The position numbers and the translations under genes are program-made. Source: Viscum album (lineage: Eukaryota; Streptophyta; Magnoliopsida; Santalales; Viscaceae). From it: a stretch of 64,000 nucleotides of DNA. Under the pieces are notes generated by a model. That model saw nothing but the letters and a program-made list of their open reading frames with translations, made no database searches and was not told where the DNA came from. Location of the stretch: positions 1,020,785,343 through 1,020,849,342 of the forward strand of contig OY728159.1 in assembly GCA_963277665.1 (NCBI GenBank), in the 5' to 3' direction. This document shows positions 36,033 to 49,160 of the stretch, piece by piece; the stretch's first letter is position 1; each line of letters starts with the position of its first letter.

Positions 36033-39000
36033 TATAAGGCCCCATCCTTAAACATTACTTAATCTTGAGATATTTTAAGAATACACCTTGAGGATCTTTT
36101 CAGGTTTAGAGTTTTAGAGAATTAGATCATAAAACATGCATTAAATTCCACATTTAAACAAAGTGGTTACGTAAAAGATAGTATTCATTTTTCCCATCAA
36201 CGGAAAAATATTTAAAATAAAAAATGGATTCTTTCATGACACTTCCTTGACACTATCATCATATCATGTACCTTTCCCTTGACCTGTGAAAAAAATTTCA
36301 AAAACTTGGGATGAGCATAAAAAGCTCAGTAAGGGATATAAAAATATGGAAAGGAAACATGAGTACATATATACATAAGAATGAAATCATACTTTACCCA
36401 TAAAACATAAGCACTTTAACAAACCTCATCAAATCATGAATAAATCATAGAAATCATAAGACATAAAGGTAACTTGAGGCATTCATAACATTCTTACGTA
36501 GGGAGTAACCCTCTTGGTTACGTTTGGAATACCCATCACAGTATATTCCCTAAATCTCTTCGGAGAAACCTTAAAGTTTAACCCCTTCACGTTACCCAAT
36601 GCATTGGAGAGCTATATCGGGATCACCCGCCCTTAGTTTATCACAGAACCACCCATCTTCATAATAATTCCCAAGAACCATAACATAATCGTATCACATA
36701 AAACATACATAAAGGAAACATAACATTTCCACATTTCAATCACAAGATATCAATACAACACATTGATATAATAGAAACATTATGAAAACCATTTTCAATA
36801 CCAAAATAAAAGAAAAGTAAAACATGGTATTTATTTTTCAAAAAAAAAAGGTATGGCTTGTAGAGGAATCTGAAACTCAAATAATGGTCATGGCGGTGGA
36901 GATGTCGTTGTCGCCGCATACGTACGAAAAAAACAATCCCTTTTGTCGTTTAGTAAAAGGCTACGTATAAAAAAGATTCCTTTCGGATAAACGTAAAAGT
37001 CAAAGGGGTTTATACACCGTATAAAAGAAGGTTGTGTATAAAACAAAATATGCCTCAATGAAATGATATTGAGACGAAGTCCCATACAAAGACGGTATCC
37101 TTGGATTAAGGATAAATCAATTACATAATTATGTGTGACAAACTAATACACCAAATATAAATGGATATTAAGTGTAAAAAAATAAAAGTTTATTCACAAA
37201 TATTCATAGAACTACATATTCAAGGAGTACAAGCTTATCCCAAAGAATCAAAATTGGGTTAAGAAGTTCCCTTGCAAAAATTTGACAGCCTAACGACGTC
37301 ACTACAAAATTCAGAAAATGAGTTGATGAGAGATAAAAAGGGTATCTCATCAATTGGACATAAAATTTAAATCACTAAGGATATATAAGAACATATCCCA
37401 ACATAATGTTATGTGAATTAAAAGACATAACAAAATAAGTCTTTTAAAAAGAGGAGGGTGAAAGGTTCCCTTACCGACATGGGTATCTTTCGAAACATAC
37501 ACGCCGTGAAAGAAGGAAAATAAAACATTGATGTAAATACTCATAAATGAAAGTATATTACACAATGAGTAATATAATTTCCAGTACATACACCACTCAA
37601 AGGAAATTTTGGAAAATGTAGCATAAATCTCACGGGAATAAAAGTGAGATGAAAAATCCCTTACGAAAACTCAGCAGCCTAACGGTGCCACTTAAAATTT
37701 AGAAAATTGGATTGATGAGATCAAATAGTGTCTCTCATCATATTAACATAAAGTTTACAGAAAGAGGAATATAAAAGAACATCCCCCCAACATAACAAAG
37801 AGGAGCTTAAAAGAAGTGACATAAAGGCGAGTACTTAAAAAGAAAGAGAGAGGTTAGATCTCTTACGAAAATTCGGTAGCCTAACGGCGCCACTCAAAAC
37901 TTTCAGAATAGATTGATTAGAGAAAATAGGGTCTCTCATCATATGAACATAAAAATTACAGTAGGAGTAATATAAAAGAACATCCCAATCATAAGAAAGA
38001 TGAGCTTAAAAGTAATGACATAAAAGAGTGTACTTAAAAAAGAGTGGGGTAGGATCCCTTACCTCAAGTCCGACTTGTCTTGTTCGTTTCTTTATATTCC
38101 CGAATAATAAACTTTGGTCAATTTATATTTGCCTAAGGACCTCCTTTAAAGATTATTATTCAGTTCATATCACATATTATAATGTTATAATAATTGTTTA
38201 AAAATGATAGTTCATATCAGACGTTTTTGCCGATGTTTGGTACATGAGTGAAAAATGAACTTGTTTGAAAAATTATTGACCATGTATTTATAAGTAAATA
38301 ATTTAAAATATCATATATATCCAGTACATATTTATTTTATACTATTCCATATCATTTGGAGATAAAAAACGAAAAGCACCATTCATGGAGACGGTAGGTC
38401 GTACGTACGCATGAACGCTACTTTCATTTTTTTGTCATATTAATGGAATTAAAAATAAATGATATATATATATATTATAATTCCAGTATAATATATATGT
38501 TATATAGGTCACATATGTTCATTAATTTCATTCATTATACATTCCATGTATTTCATGTACAAGTCACATCACTTGAGGGGGCGGTAATCCACACTTCCTC
38601 ATATGAAATTATCGCATTTGCACAACATGAAAAGAATAAAGGTATGTTTTAAATATAAAATAAAGAAGCATATAGTTAACATAAATAACATATATATCAT
38701 ATATAAAATACAGTGACATCATAATGGCCACCTTTAAAGGTGTTAAAAGAATATTGAACAGTCATCGTGTCATGAGGCAGAAAATCGCCAACCATAGAAA
38801 CAGTATGTTCTTTAACCATTAGACAAAGGTGTGTGTAAGTGTAGCTCGAATCCTTCACATTACAAAATCGTATTATATTTAAGATACTGGTTTTGTTACA
38901 AAATAAAATAATAAAAAGAGTTTAGGGGGTTGGAGAAACAAAATAAAACATAAGAACACAAGAGAAAACACTACCTTTAAAACGGGTAACTCTCTTTAAT

Positions 39001-40775
39001 TTAAGTTCAAAGGCTTCCTTGGAAAGGATTATGCCCAAAGTGAGGCTTCAATGATGAAGAGAGGGATGTGTAGAGATGAAATGGGCAGGGTTTGGCCAAG
39101 CCAAAGGCTTGAGATGTGTGTGTAAGGTGGTAGAGTTGGAGGCCTTTTATAAGAGGAGAGGAGGGGCACTCTTGGAAGGTAAAGAAATGTTACTTTATTT
39201 TAAAATGAGTTTCGGATTTAAAAGGTCCCGCATTGATATAATTCGAGTATAAGGTGATAAGGGTTATAAATATACCCATCCAATAGGTTTTTGACAAGTG
39301 TAAGTTATAGTTTTAACATTATCTTTTCATTTTATTTAAATCCTTTAATAATGATGTAATTGTTTCATCATCATGATGTCATAAATAATTTAATTTATTT
39401 AATGTCTAAAAATTATGAAAAAAATAATATGATGTAGGAAATCTTTTTATATTTTCAATGAAAATTTATAGTAAAAAATCTGACTTGTATAACTCCATGT
39501 AAAAAGTGTTTTAGTAAAATAACTCATGTTTTTTACATTTTTACTTTAACATTAAATAAAAAGATATTAATGTCATTTTCCTTCCAAAGTGGCTCCATGG
39601 GGTCCCCAAATTGACCCATGGATTGTCTTGGTCGGACATGACACATACAATAAGGGTAGGACATGTGTCAAGCTTATCTCATGTTATTAAAACATTATTT
39701 TTACCTTAAACTACACTAATTACCTCTAATCGCGATTAAAAACTTAAAAGTTACTATTCACCAAAAAATTATTTTAATCCCATTGAACCACATTTTACTT
39801 CTTAATGACAACCATGTATGTTGGATTTTTGAAATTCAAAACACAGAGGTGGTAAATTTTCATTTAAACGAAAAATGAGTTTTTTAAGTACCACTTAGTG
39901 GTTTCACTATTCATCAAAAATTGAAGTTTCTCAGAAAAATACCAAAACTTCACCCTAAGCTATATTTGATATTATGAATTAAAAAATGATGTCTATTTTA
40001 CAAAATTCAGAACGTATATGTTAAATTAATTAATTTAATAATTAATTCCCACTGTCAGAGCAAATAGCGTGTTTTATGAAACAATAAGTACCAAAAGATT
40101 GACAGTAGTTTAAGTCCAATTTCAAAGTGAAATTAATTACAACAACCACTATTGGATTAAATGGTATAAATATATTCTAATTTTAATTTAAAAACAATTC
40201 AAAAGATAATCTAATCATATAAATAAATTAGATTAAAAAGAGGTTTTGAATTAAAATACAACATTTTCACTATTCATTAAAAAATGAACTTTATCAGAAA
40301 GATACCAAAAATTTACACAAAGTATATTTTGATGTCCCGATTCTAAATAAGAATTATATTTTGTCAAATATAACACATAAAATTGTCAAAAAGTGAATTT
40401 AAAAGAGTTTCACCATCAAAAGGCTATTAATCAACCTTTTAAAGAATATTAGAATGTTTTTACTTAAAATTGGATTCATTCACATTTTTAATCCTCTAAC
40501 ATTTATTGTAAAGAGTAAACATATTTGACAAACATGTATAATCATTTTTTAGTTAGTTCTTTTTATTCCCGCCATTACAACGGCTAGTCGTTAACTACCA
40601 TTTAAAATAATATTATTTTGTTATTAGAGTGCAACGTAAGATTTCCAAGAAACTCGTTGTTGCGTATTGGGTACGCCGTCGTGCATAGAGTCCCCTTTAA
40701 AGTAATATTAATATTTTATTCACAAATATGGATAATATAAAAATGTCATATTCTTTATTTACCTGAGGTGTTACA
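36033..40775 (-). mobile_element. 5' LTR of element E
   Basis: This is the right copy, 4,743 bp, colinear with 29,249-34,001. Long stretches differ at only one or two bases per hundred (for example around 39,790-39,890 against 33,000-33,110). The primer-binding site at its left edge makes it the 5' LTR of a minus-strand element. Confidence 0.92.
39143..39153 (-). promoter_or_regulatory. TATA-like box of E's 5' LTR
   Basis: CTTATAAAAGG on the minus strand is the likely promoter core for the full-length RNA of element E. It lies about 3.1 kb upstream of the primer-binding site. Confidence 0.65.
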
Positions 40776-40780
40776 CTAAG
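40776..40780 (+). repeat. Target-site duplication of element E, right copy
   Basis: This CTAAG is identical to 29,244-29,248. With E and one copy taken away, D's Gag frame runs through the junction without a shift. Confidence 0.9.
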
Positions 40781-41429
40781 GGTGCTTTTTGAGGAGGAGT
40801 TAAGGTTGAGAATGATTTCATTTTGTATTAAGGGGAAGTCTAGGACTTGGTTTCAGAACCTATATGAAGAAATTTTTGAGACCTGAGAATAGGTTTTTAC
40901 AGTTTTTATATCAAAATTCTATCTTAGGAACACCACCTCTGAGATTAGGCCTAAAATTACTGGGTTTTTCTGGGATGAGGGAGAGTTATTTCACGAGTCT
41001 TGGGATAGGTTTTGAAGTCTCCTTAGACAAAGTCCCAATCACCAATTAACTCCCCACTTACTCATAGAGACCTTCTATTATTCTTTCACCCTTTACAACC
41101 AAAATTTAGTTGATCAATTCTATGGGGGTGACTTTTCTGACTCCACTGTTGATGATCTAAAACTTGTGTATGAAAATATTGCTAAAAAATTACATCATAA
41201 GTGCTCAAGGAAGAGGGTCATCCATAGAGGTGAAGACAATTCTCTGGCTGCTGTTGTTATTGATAGGGTCTTAAGGGAGCAATGTAATCATTGTGAGATG
41301 TTCAGTCACACTCATACATGTTGTCCTAATTTTGATCTCCATATCGAGTATGATAAGAGTGCCAAATTTGTGGATTTAGAGCTAGGAACCATGGAAAAAT
41401 TATCAATTCTCCAATCGGTACACTTCTAG
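40781..41429 (+). pseudogene. Gag pseudogene of element D, second part, with intact zinc knuckle
   Basis: This continues the Athila-type Gag domain: 'LFEEELRLRMISFCIKGKSR' then 'TWFQNLY' (40,790-40,860) matches the 'L(T/S)EE.(L/V)R.R.FP..L.(G/D).A..WL..L' block. 'LLRQSPNHQL' (on the other side of a stop) and 'YNQNLVDQFYGGDF' match the later Gag segment. A complete CX2CX4HX4C zinc knuckle, CNHCEMFSHTHTCC, lies at 41,283-41,324. An 87-codon open stretch (41,166-41,429) holds it. Stops near 40,885 and 40,890 break the earlier part. Confidence 0.8.
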
Positions 41430-41449
41430 TTTTCAAAATCACCCAAACT

Positions 41450-42262
41450 TGTCCTGGAAAGAGCAAGGTGTTATAAATTAGACCACTGCCCCTAACTACC
41501 AATCACACCCTAAAATTTATAACTCAAACCAATATGGGGATGAGTCTTTTAATTCTCAAGGGGAGTTAAAGGGGCTATTACAACAATATTTGGGAGATAT
41601 CAGTTCATTTAGGAAGGAAACAGATGGTAAGATTCACAATTTATAATATCAAATAGTTCAAATGGTTAAGGATCAAGCTGATAAGGAAAAGGTCAAGCTA
41701 CCAAAAACTTCAATTCTTAATCCGAGAGAGAATATCATGGCTATAAACACTATACCAGGCCTTCAAACTGAAGAACAAGTAAAGATACACTTTGGGAAAA
41801 CTAAAACTGATGCAAAAACTGAATCTAGAAAGAAAAACATTTTTGATACAGAATCTAGGAATCTGGAAAGCTTTGTTCAACCTGAACAAAATGTTGAACC
41901 TATAAAAAAAAAGTTCAAGAACTGAGGAAACTGAAGTATGAATTAATTAAAGAAGAAAAGAAAAACAATGTAATTGAGGAGAAGGAAAATAATCAACCTG
42001 TTCTAAAAAATTATGCCCATCCCATTCCCTTCCCTAAAAGAGTGAAGAAGAATAATGAACATGACTATTTGAGGTTTCTTAAAATGATTCTAAACTTTAG
42101 TATCAACATGCCATTTTTAGAAGCCTTAGATAAAATTCATTTATATGTTAATTTTACCAAAAGGTTTCTAAAAAATAAAAATGATTTCAAAAATTTAGAA
42201 AAAATTAATCTCAATGAGGAGTGTAGTGCCATCTTGTTAAATAAGTTGCTCCAAAATTAAAG
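41450..42262 (+). pseudogene. Gag-protease linker of element D
   Basis: This is the charged linker of Athila-type polyproteins. An open stretch at 41,662-41,925 contains a 'LPKTSILNPRENIMAI' segment equivalent to the 'LPS.T..NP(K/R)E..KAI' motif, followed by a Lys/Glu-rich part. A second open stretch (42,042-42,260) carries 'FLKMILNFSINMPFLEALDK' and 'LNEECSAILLNKL', matching the 'F...(F/L)KKL.INIPF.EAL.QMP.Y' and 'L.EECSAI(L/I)Q.K(L/P)P' blocks just before the protease. Confidence 0.8.
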
Positions 42263-42690
42263 GACCCTAGTAGCGTTATTATTCAATGAAAAATAGGATC
42301 TAGTGAGAAGCTTAATTGTTTTTGTGACTTAGGAGAAAGCATCCATCTTATTTCTTAATACTTGTTTAGAAGGTTGGGTCTTAGGGATTTGCAACCAACT
42401 TCTGTTTGTCTTCAACTTGCTGACAGGTCACTCACACACCCTTTAGGGAGGGTGGATGATCTATTAGTGAGTGTTTGAAAATTGACACTACCCACAGACT
42501 TCCTTATCATAGATATGGAGTGTGATGAAAAAGTCCCAATCATCTTAGGGAGATCTTTCCTTGCTACAGTTGGTGATGTCATAGATGTGTCCAAGGGAAA
42601 CTCACTCTCCAAGCTATTGATAACGTGGAGGAGTTTTTTGTGTTTGAAAATACTCAATATGTGGTTGGTTATGATTTGATAGATGTTTCT
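42263..42690 (+). pseudogene. Aspartic protease of element D (Athila type, pseudogene)
   Basis: The family-specific protease can be read with few breaks: 'FCDLGESIHLI' (about 42,320) is the active-site block (canonical CDLGASINLMP), then 'LGLRDLQPTSVCLQLADRS' and 'HPLGRVDDLLVSV' (42,375-42,475), then 'DFLIIDMECDEKVPIILGRS' and 'FLATVGDVIDVSKG' (42,490-42,595). The catalytic aspartate is kept, but the DSGA/DLGA alanine is glutamate. Stops near 42,355 and 42,475 and a shift near 42,600 disable it. Confidence 0.82.
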
Positions 42691-43275
42691 GAGAATCAAT
42701 ATATTACAATTCAGGTCCGAACTGAGTATGGTTCTTTTTCTCTTGAGGTCACAAAGATTATGATTCCCCGGCCTATTGAAAATTTTCTTCAGCCTTTTAT
42801 TCCTATCTTGCTCTTTCCTTTAGATGAGAAAAATATTTCCCTAGTATCCATTCAAGAGAGTGAGTCACATTCTTGTCCTGAACTGTCTCAACCTGTTTTT
42901 GAAAGTTTTCCTTATGAAGTTGACTATCTAAGGGTTTTTGAAGTTGGAGAATGTTCTGGGATGATTCCTGATGAAAAACTAAATTGTTCCCATTAAGAAC
43001 TAGTGTATTTTCTGGGAACCTTTTTTCCTGCTCAATTGTATGTTGTTTGTGATGACTTCTAACCTGAACTTGAAAGATTCACATAATTTGAGTCATCTTT
43101 GGACATTGGGTGCCTCTTGCTGGTACCTGAGTATGATCCCTTCATCCAAGAGTTTTCTCAGTTGTCTTTTGTGCAAGCTATATTGGGAACATTTGTTGAA
43201 AATACTGCAGAGTTTGTTGATATTGTTTCTTCGGATTTTGGGTTGGAGGTGAACTCTAAGTGTGGGGGAAGTTAG
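42600..43275 (+). pseudogene. Unrecognised frame after the protease in element D
   Basis: Open stretches 42,625-42,996 (123 codons) and a broken continuation to about 43,275 follow the protease where reverse transcriptase would begin. The text is acidic ('VFEVGECSGMIPDEKLN', 'LVPEYDPFIQEFSQLSF') and contains none of the RT landmarks (VRKEVLKLLEAGIIYPISDS-type, YMDDFSVFG-type). It may be a degenerate spacer between protease and RT with the enzyme domains deleted, or an element-specific tail. Confidence 0.45.
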
Positions 43276-43404
43276 GTAAGTATTCCTGGTCAAATTGGTG
43301 ATTTTCAAAGGAAGCTGTTGAACATTTTTAGAGGTGAGGAAGTGGTTTTTGGAGGCCAAAATAGGCTGGATAGTATATTAGCAATTGTTTTGTTAAAATA
43401 ACTT

Positions 43405-43617
43405 TTGATAATATTGTTTGGAAACGTAGATAAGAATGTATTAGTTGATCCTATTTTTAAATCATTAGACAATAGTGAAGTTCACATTATTAATAATTCA
43501 TTCCCATTAAATGATCATGGATATAAATATCTAGGTAAATTAAGTCTGTCTGGGAACTTTAAATCTAGCACTGAATGGGTGGAAAACCATGGTTTTTTTT
43601 GTGTTAATAAATAAAAA
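43405..43617 (+). pseudogene. Short frame, possible remnant of pol's C-terminal end
   Basis: A 69-codon frame ('NVLVDPIFKSLDNSEVHIIN..') ends just before 'aatgcttcatgggagtcaaccca' (43,659 on). In Athila-type elements an equivalent 'gcttctTGGGAGGCAACCCA' stretch follows the end of integrase. That position suggests a remnant of the pol C-terminus, but the residues are not recognisable. Confidence 0.3.
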
Positions 43618-45620
43618 AAGTTGTGATTAAATAAAGTCCATCTGAAGAATTTAAATTCAATGCTTCATGGGAGTCAACCCATGTTATTTCTTTTGTGTTT
43701 ACTTTTATTTTTGTTCTTGTTTTACTTTGAATAAAGTTTTAATTTTCTACCTTCTATATGCTCTGTCTCTGCTGGATATTTGTTCTTGGTTTTCATGCTC
43801 CATGTTTTGGGATGCTACTGCTATGTAATAAAGGAGTGGAATTACATTATTGAAGGATTGATGAAAAAATATTATGTCAGGGAAGTACTTCAATTTTATG
43901 CACTTATTTCTTCTCCTATTTTTTATAATAAATTTTTTCTCACATAATAAATTCTGCTAACTAAAACAATTGTTGCATGTCTTGCATTCTTTAAATAAAA
44001 TTATGCTATATATCACCCTGATGAAAATAATTTTGCATGTTCTGGAATAAATAATTTTGCATGTTCCTACTTCTTGTAAATTGAATTTGAATATTTTTAA
44101 AACCATTCACTACTTGAAACTAAGTTTGGAGAGGTACTTGAAGGTAGGAAAAAGATTTTTATTGAATCTGCTTTTGATTGGGGTGTTTTAGTATTCATTT
44201 TTTTTTCATCTATTGATCATATTATTGAATTAATTTGTTAACATTCTTACAACCAGTTCGATGTACATCCACATGTTTCATGCCTTGTTTGAACCTTAAT
44301 GGAAATTTTTTGTCCCCTAATTAAATGTTAATGCATGTACTTTCTAATGAACCTTATTTTAAGTAATTTATTGTGGAAAACCATATTTTTTATCTTTAAT
44401 GAGACCCTTAATACATATCATCTATCTACTAAATTGAGAATCTTTTTTGAAACTTTATTGTTAATTGTTATTCCCCACTTTAGAAGTCAACTTTGGGGAC
44501 AAAGTTGTGTTTTAAGTGTGGGGGAGGGGGTCAATTATTGACTTTGCTAAACTGTGCTTTAATGTGATCCCTTAAATTTCCACTACAACTTAATTATTTT
44601 TGGTAAAAAATGGTTAAATTTTTTCAAAATTCTTTCTTAATTTTAGGCTTTACTCTGTTCTTAAATGAGTATTTACTTAGGACAAGTACCTTTCTAGTAG
44701 TTATGATTTGTTTTGAATCTAAAACTAACGTGTTTGTATGATTGCTGAGTGGTATTGCTTAGTGATTTAATGGGAAATCTATTTTAGAGTCTATTTTTGA
44801 GAGTAATATGGGTACCCTTTTAATAGAATTATGATCATATCCCTTGGAATAAGATGTTTGGTCTTGATTCTATTGGATTCATTTTTCTTTTTATTATTTT
44901 TTTAAGTAATTACCTTAACGAGCCAATGTAAATGGTTTCTATAGAATGCTTTTGAAACTGGAGTAATTTGGGTATCTGGGATCCCATGATGAGTCTCTGA
45001 GACCTTATATGCTAGGTGTGTTTTTGTTTACTATAAGCCCTCTATGCACCTTGAATTAGTGCATTGCACAGTGCTTAGCACACGATACATGACTTGGGGA
45101 AAATTAAACAAAGTGTCTAGGGTCAAAAATGATTTCATTAAGGTGAGGGTAATGATGAGCGCCGAATGAAGAAGGGGTCAATTGGTTTAAATGGGAGTAA
45201 TTTAGGTTGTTTTATTCAGGTGATTTCTTTTAAAAAATTATTATTTATTGTTGGAACATTGGTGATGAGTCAAAGTACAAAGTTCCATTGGTTAAGTTCT
45301 TAATTACACTGAAATTTAACCCCTTGTTACTCTTTAGATTAGAACTTATGCCTGTATTGATGTTATTCACCTAGAAGTATTACATACGAGGCATGACATC
45401 TTCATTTCTTGATGATTCATAGTTATTTTTATAACCCTATGAGTATTTTTTCTGTGCAAGACTTGTTCCAAAAATTTCATTTTTAAAATCCTATTGACAT
45501 GTTTCTGTCCTTTGTTTCTAATTTATTGACATGTCACATTTTGAGAAAAATCATTCATACCATAATATTTTTTTCAAAGATAATAAAACAAGGAATTGTT
45601 TGAGGACAAATAATGATTAA
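43618..45620 (+). other. Non-coding 3' region of element D
   Basis: About 2 kb between the last frame and the polypurine tract. It shows the Athila-like 'gggagtcaaccca' landmark near 43,669 and a 'ctttggggacaaagttgtgttttaagtgtggggga'-type stretch near 44,490. I see no env-like frame and no convincing gene. Confidence 0.55.
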
Positions 45621-45633
45621 GTGTGTGGGAATT
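45621..45633 (+). other. Polypurine-like tract of element D
   Basis: GTGTGTGGGAATT lies directly before the 3' LTR start TGATGGGG. It is a usual Athila-type position, though the tract contains pyrimidines. Confidence 0.55.
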
Positions 45634-48600
45634 TGATGGGGCCTTAAAACACATGTTTTTCCATATATTTTTAATTAACTTTTATCAATTTAATTATTTA
45701 TTTTAACAATTTTTACTAAATATTGGCACTTTTTTATTTTTATAAAAAAATTTATCAATTAATCAATTTTTATAATTAATAGTGTATTTTAAGCACTAAA
45801 TTTGTTAATTTAAGTTTTACTTTATTTTATAGTCTAAATGTTTTTTTATTTAGTTAGTTGATTTTTTCTGATTATCTAATCGTTAAGCATTAATTAATTG
45901 ATAGATTAATCATGATTCTGTTCATTAAATAGTATAGTGATGATTTATTTTTTCTTGTATTAAATATTTAATAATTTAGAATAACATAATTTTTAGTTGT
46001 CTTATAATAATTTAATAATTATAAATATAAGTTTATTAACTTGCTTCTTTTTATTAAAACTCATTAATCTAATTTCATAAATTAAATTAAGTATATAATA
46101 AAAATATGACTAAATTGTTACTTAAATAATTTAGTTTGTCAAAGTAGTTATTTTAAATAGTTTAATGTTGTTTTAGAATTGATGAATTTAAATCAATTTT
46201 ATTTTAAAAGATAATAATAATATAACTTATCTTTAATGGGTTTCATAAATTTATTAAAGTTTATTTTTTTTAAATTTTCAATTGTTTTAATTAAGTTTTT
46301 GTTCTATTTAATTATTTTGTTCATATTTTATTTAAGTTTTAATTTATTTTATCCCTCTGTTTATTTTGTAGGTTCAAGGTTTCACCCCTGTCACTGTGCC
46401 ACAAAAAACAATTAATTTTACGGTGCCACCACACACCATGTCCATTTCACGGTGGCACCATAACCTCCGGGCACAGTCTCACTGTATCTCTTGTGCCACT
46501 GGTTCAAATCTGTATCACCGGAACACCACACACCGTTTCTTACTTTTACTGTCTCACCGTGTCGTTCACTCTAACCTCAGCTACCATTTCTTGTCACCAC
46601 AAAAATCCTCTCCCACCATATTCAGAGTCTTATAAACACCACTACTGGTGCTTTACCAATTTTTTCCATTGTAATTTTCTACTCACTGTCTCACACAAAC
46701 TCATAGAACTATTTCTCATAGAACTACTTATCTCACACCATCTTCACTTCACGGATTCATCTTCTGCCTGTGACCGTTTCTCACCCATTCATCAACTGTT
46801 TCATGAACTAACCAATGCGTCCAAGACCCTCAAAACTGCTGTTGGCCATGTAGGGTTGAACCATGAGCAGATACCATTCTAATGTTTCCACATTACCACG
46901 AGACTATTGTGTATCTCAAGAATTGCCACTAGAACTATCGTCTGCCTCACCTCTTCCATACTCACAGTCATTATCCCCAAATTCATCGGTGCTACAAATT
47001 CCACACCACATACCCAAAACCAGAGCAAAAACAAGACCCAAACAAAATAAAATCCTGTTTTAAAGTGTTCAAGAAGAAGAGGTGTCTCTGAATTGTCGCT
47101 GTCATTTTGAAGCCGGAGGAGGTCTACGAGCTGTCATGGGAAGAGGTCTGACGCTGATTTTCTTGAAGGAGGAGATCCGAGGAGCTAAGATGCGCTACTA
47201 AAGAAATGAAAAACCTCTTGATCACAACCAAAAACTACCTTGAACTCCACCTCTGCCATGACTTCCTCACTATTGTAGAGTTTTCTAGCTCTAATTGTGT
47301 GTGCTGAAGTCTCGGTGGGATTGGGTTGATTTCCATCATCTGAGTGTCATCACCATTGTGGAAGGAATTAGACCCTCCACTGGTCAAACCATGAGGAGCA
47401 GGACCCAATTTCACAAGAATGATGAGGAGAGTCATCACCTTTAGATATGGCCACTACCACTTTGGATGTACGCCGCTGGAGATCAGAACCCTTGCACAAC
47501 GAGATTGGGATGAAAAAACCTCAATTTTGAACCCCCTTTGCGCCTAATTTGGGGGGGGGAGTAAATAAAAAAATAAAAATAAAAAAATAAAAATAAATAA
47601 ATTAATCAAATATATATAATATAATAAATAATAATCTTTATATTAATAAGTAGATAAGTTATAAAATAGGATATTAGACAAATTATTAAGATTTTATAAA
47701 ATTAAATTATAAAAAATAATCATTTTTAAATTAAGTTGAATATTAAATAATATAAATACTTAAAATTTGTTTTCTCTAACAGCATAAATATAATAATTAA
47801 ATTAATAAAGTAATTAATATTAATCAACTTTATAAATTCAATTAAGTTTTACTAACTATATGTTAATAATACTGACACTAATTTAATTATTTAATTAATA
47901 ATAATAAATTAAATACTTACTATTATTACTTATTTAATATATTAATTATAATAATAAATAATAATTATCAATTATGATATTTATTAATAAACTTTAGTTA
48001 ATTTTCAATAAGTATTATAACTCTAGTCTTTAAAAAAATAAAATAATAATTAACTTTCTTCATGTTTTAATTGTTTTATTTTGTTTTTAATTTTGTAGGT
48101 TCATTCAAGAGATGTGTATATGTCCAGATTCACACAGCTAACTCAGCGTGAGTTAGTTACGTGTGAAAAATTAGTGTGACGTGCTTGTCATGAAGAAATG
48201 CACATGTGCGGTGAAGTAGAAAAAGACAAGTCCAAGTCGGTGAAAATTGAGTGGTGACATGTAGTAGATGATGGAGGATACAAAAAGTAGAGACACCTGA
48301 ATTATTTGTGGAGTAATTAATTCGATCTTTCACTTGGGATTAGAGCAAGAACCTTGGAGGTGAATCCTGGAGCACTTCTCGGAGAACCTTTCCCTGGAGA
48401 CCTGTGGGCCAAGAGCAGCAATAATTCATGCTAGAAGAGGGATTTTTCTTCCTCTGTTTTCTTTAAAATATCTTCCTCTGTAATTGAATGATTTTATTAT
48501 TCATAATAAAGGTAATGTTAGGATAAATACTTCCATTTCGGGGATGAAATCATGTATACATGCTATCTTTTTTCCTTTATTCTCTCTATCTTTTTTAATG

Positions 48601-49002
48601 TGATCAGTATTGATCAGTGAGGTCAGTTCTCATTACATTCAATTACAACATACCACCAACAATGAATCTCGAAACTACACAATTCAATCGGTGAGATTTA
48701 TCTTGGACCTTTCAAAATAATAAATTCACAAATACTTCTGGACTTACAGTGAGTTCTTCCGGTTTTCATTTTCAATTCAATTTTTTTATAGTTGGTTTAT
48801 TTCAGAGTGGTGAACTCTAAAATCAATCAGCATGTGTGAATTAAATCCTAGCAAGGGAGATAAGTCATTCTATTTTATTTGATGCAATTCAGTAACTTTT
48901 AAGTGAATTGGAGTACTTTTAAAACTAGTAGAATGGAATTTTTTTCCCGGACATTTTACTTGATTGTTCACTTATCAGCATTCTAAATCTACGTTTCTTA
49001 AT

Positions 49003-49007
49003 ATTTT
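49003..49007 (+). repeat. Target-site duplication of solo LTR F, left copy
   Basis: ATTTT lies before TGTTG and is repeated at 50,333-50,337 after CAACA. Confidence 0.9.
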
Positions 49008-49160
49008 TGTTGTACATCTCGAACCTCTCGTTGTTTGATTTTCATGATCACAATCACTTTCATTTTTATCTAACATTGTGTTTTAAGTGTTTGTGTTGAT
49101 AGGCATTTGATTGCCAAGAAGTTGGCCCAAGAATGGACTTCAAGTGGACTGAAATTCAGT

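Larger units (their letters stand above)
29249..40775 (-). mobile_element. Element E: non-autonomous long-LTR retrotransposon carrying an F-box-like frame
   Basis: This is an 11,527-bp element on the minus strand with LTRs of 4,753 and 4,743 bp and an interior of only 2,031 bp. On its own strand the LTR runs from TGTAACACC to GGCCTTATA. A primer-binding site (36,020-36,030) and a polypurine tract (34,002-34,016) abut the LTRs correctly, and a perfect 5-bp CTAAG duplication flanks the element. The interior has no gag or pol. It has a decayed F-box-like frame just after the primer-binding site and a tRNA/SINE-like stretch. The LTRs are much more alike than those of A, B, C or D, so E is among the younger layers. 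The LTR and primer features are of the Del/Tekay kind; the enzymes must have come from another element. Confidence 0.92.

Noticed and set aside
29249..40775. Simple segmental tandem duplication instead of an LTR element
   Set aside because: The primer-binding site, polypurine tract, 5-bp target-site duplication and split Gag frame all require an LTR retrotransposon.
43618..45620. Env-like gene in element D
   Set aside because: Athila relatives can carry an env-like frame here, but only short unrelated frames are present and no membrane-protein layout is seen.
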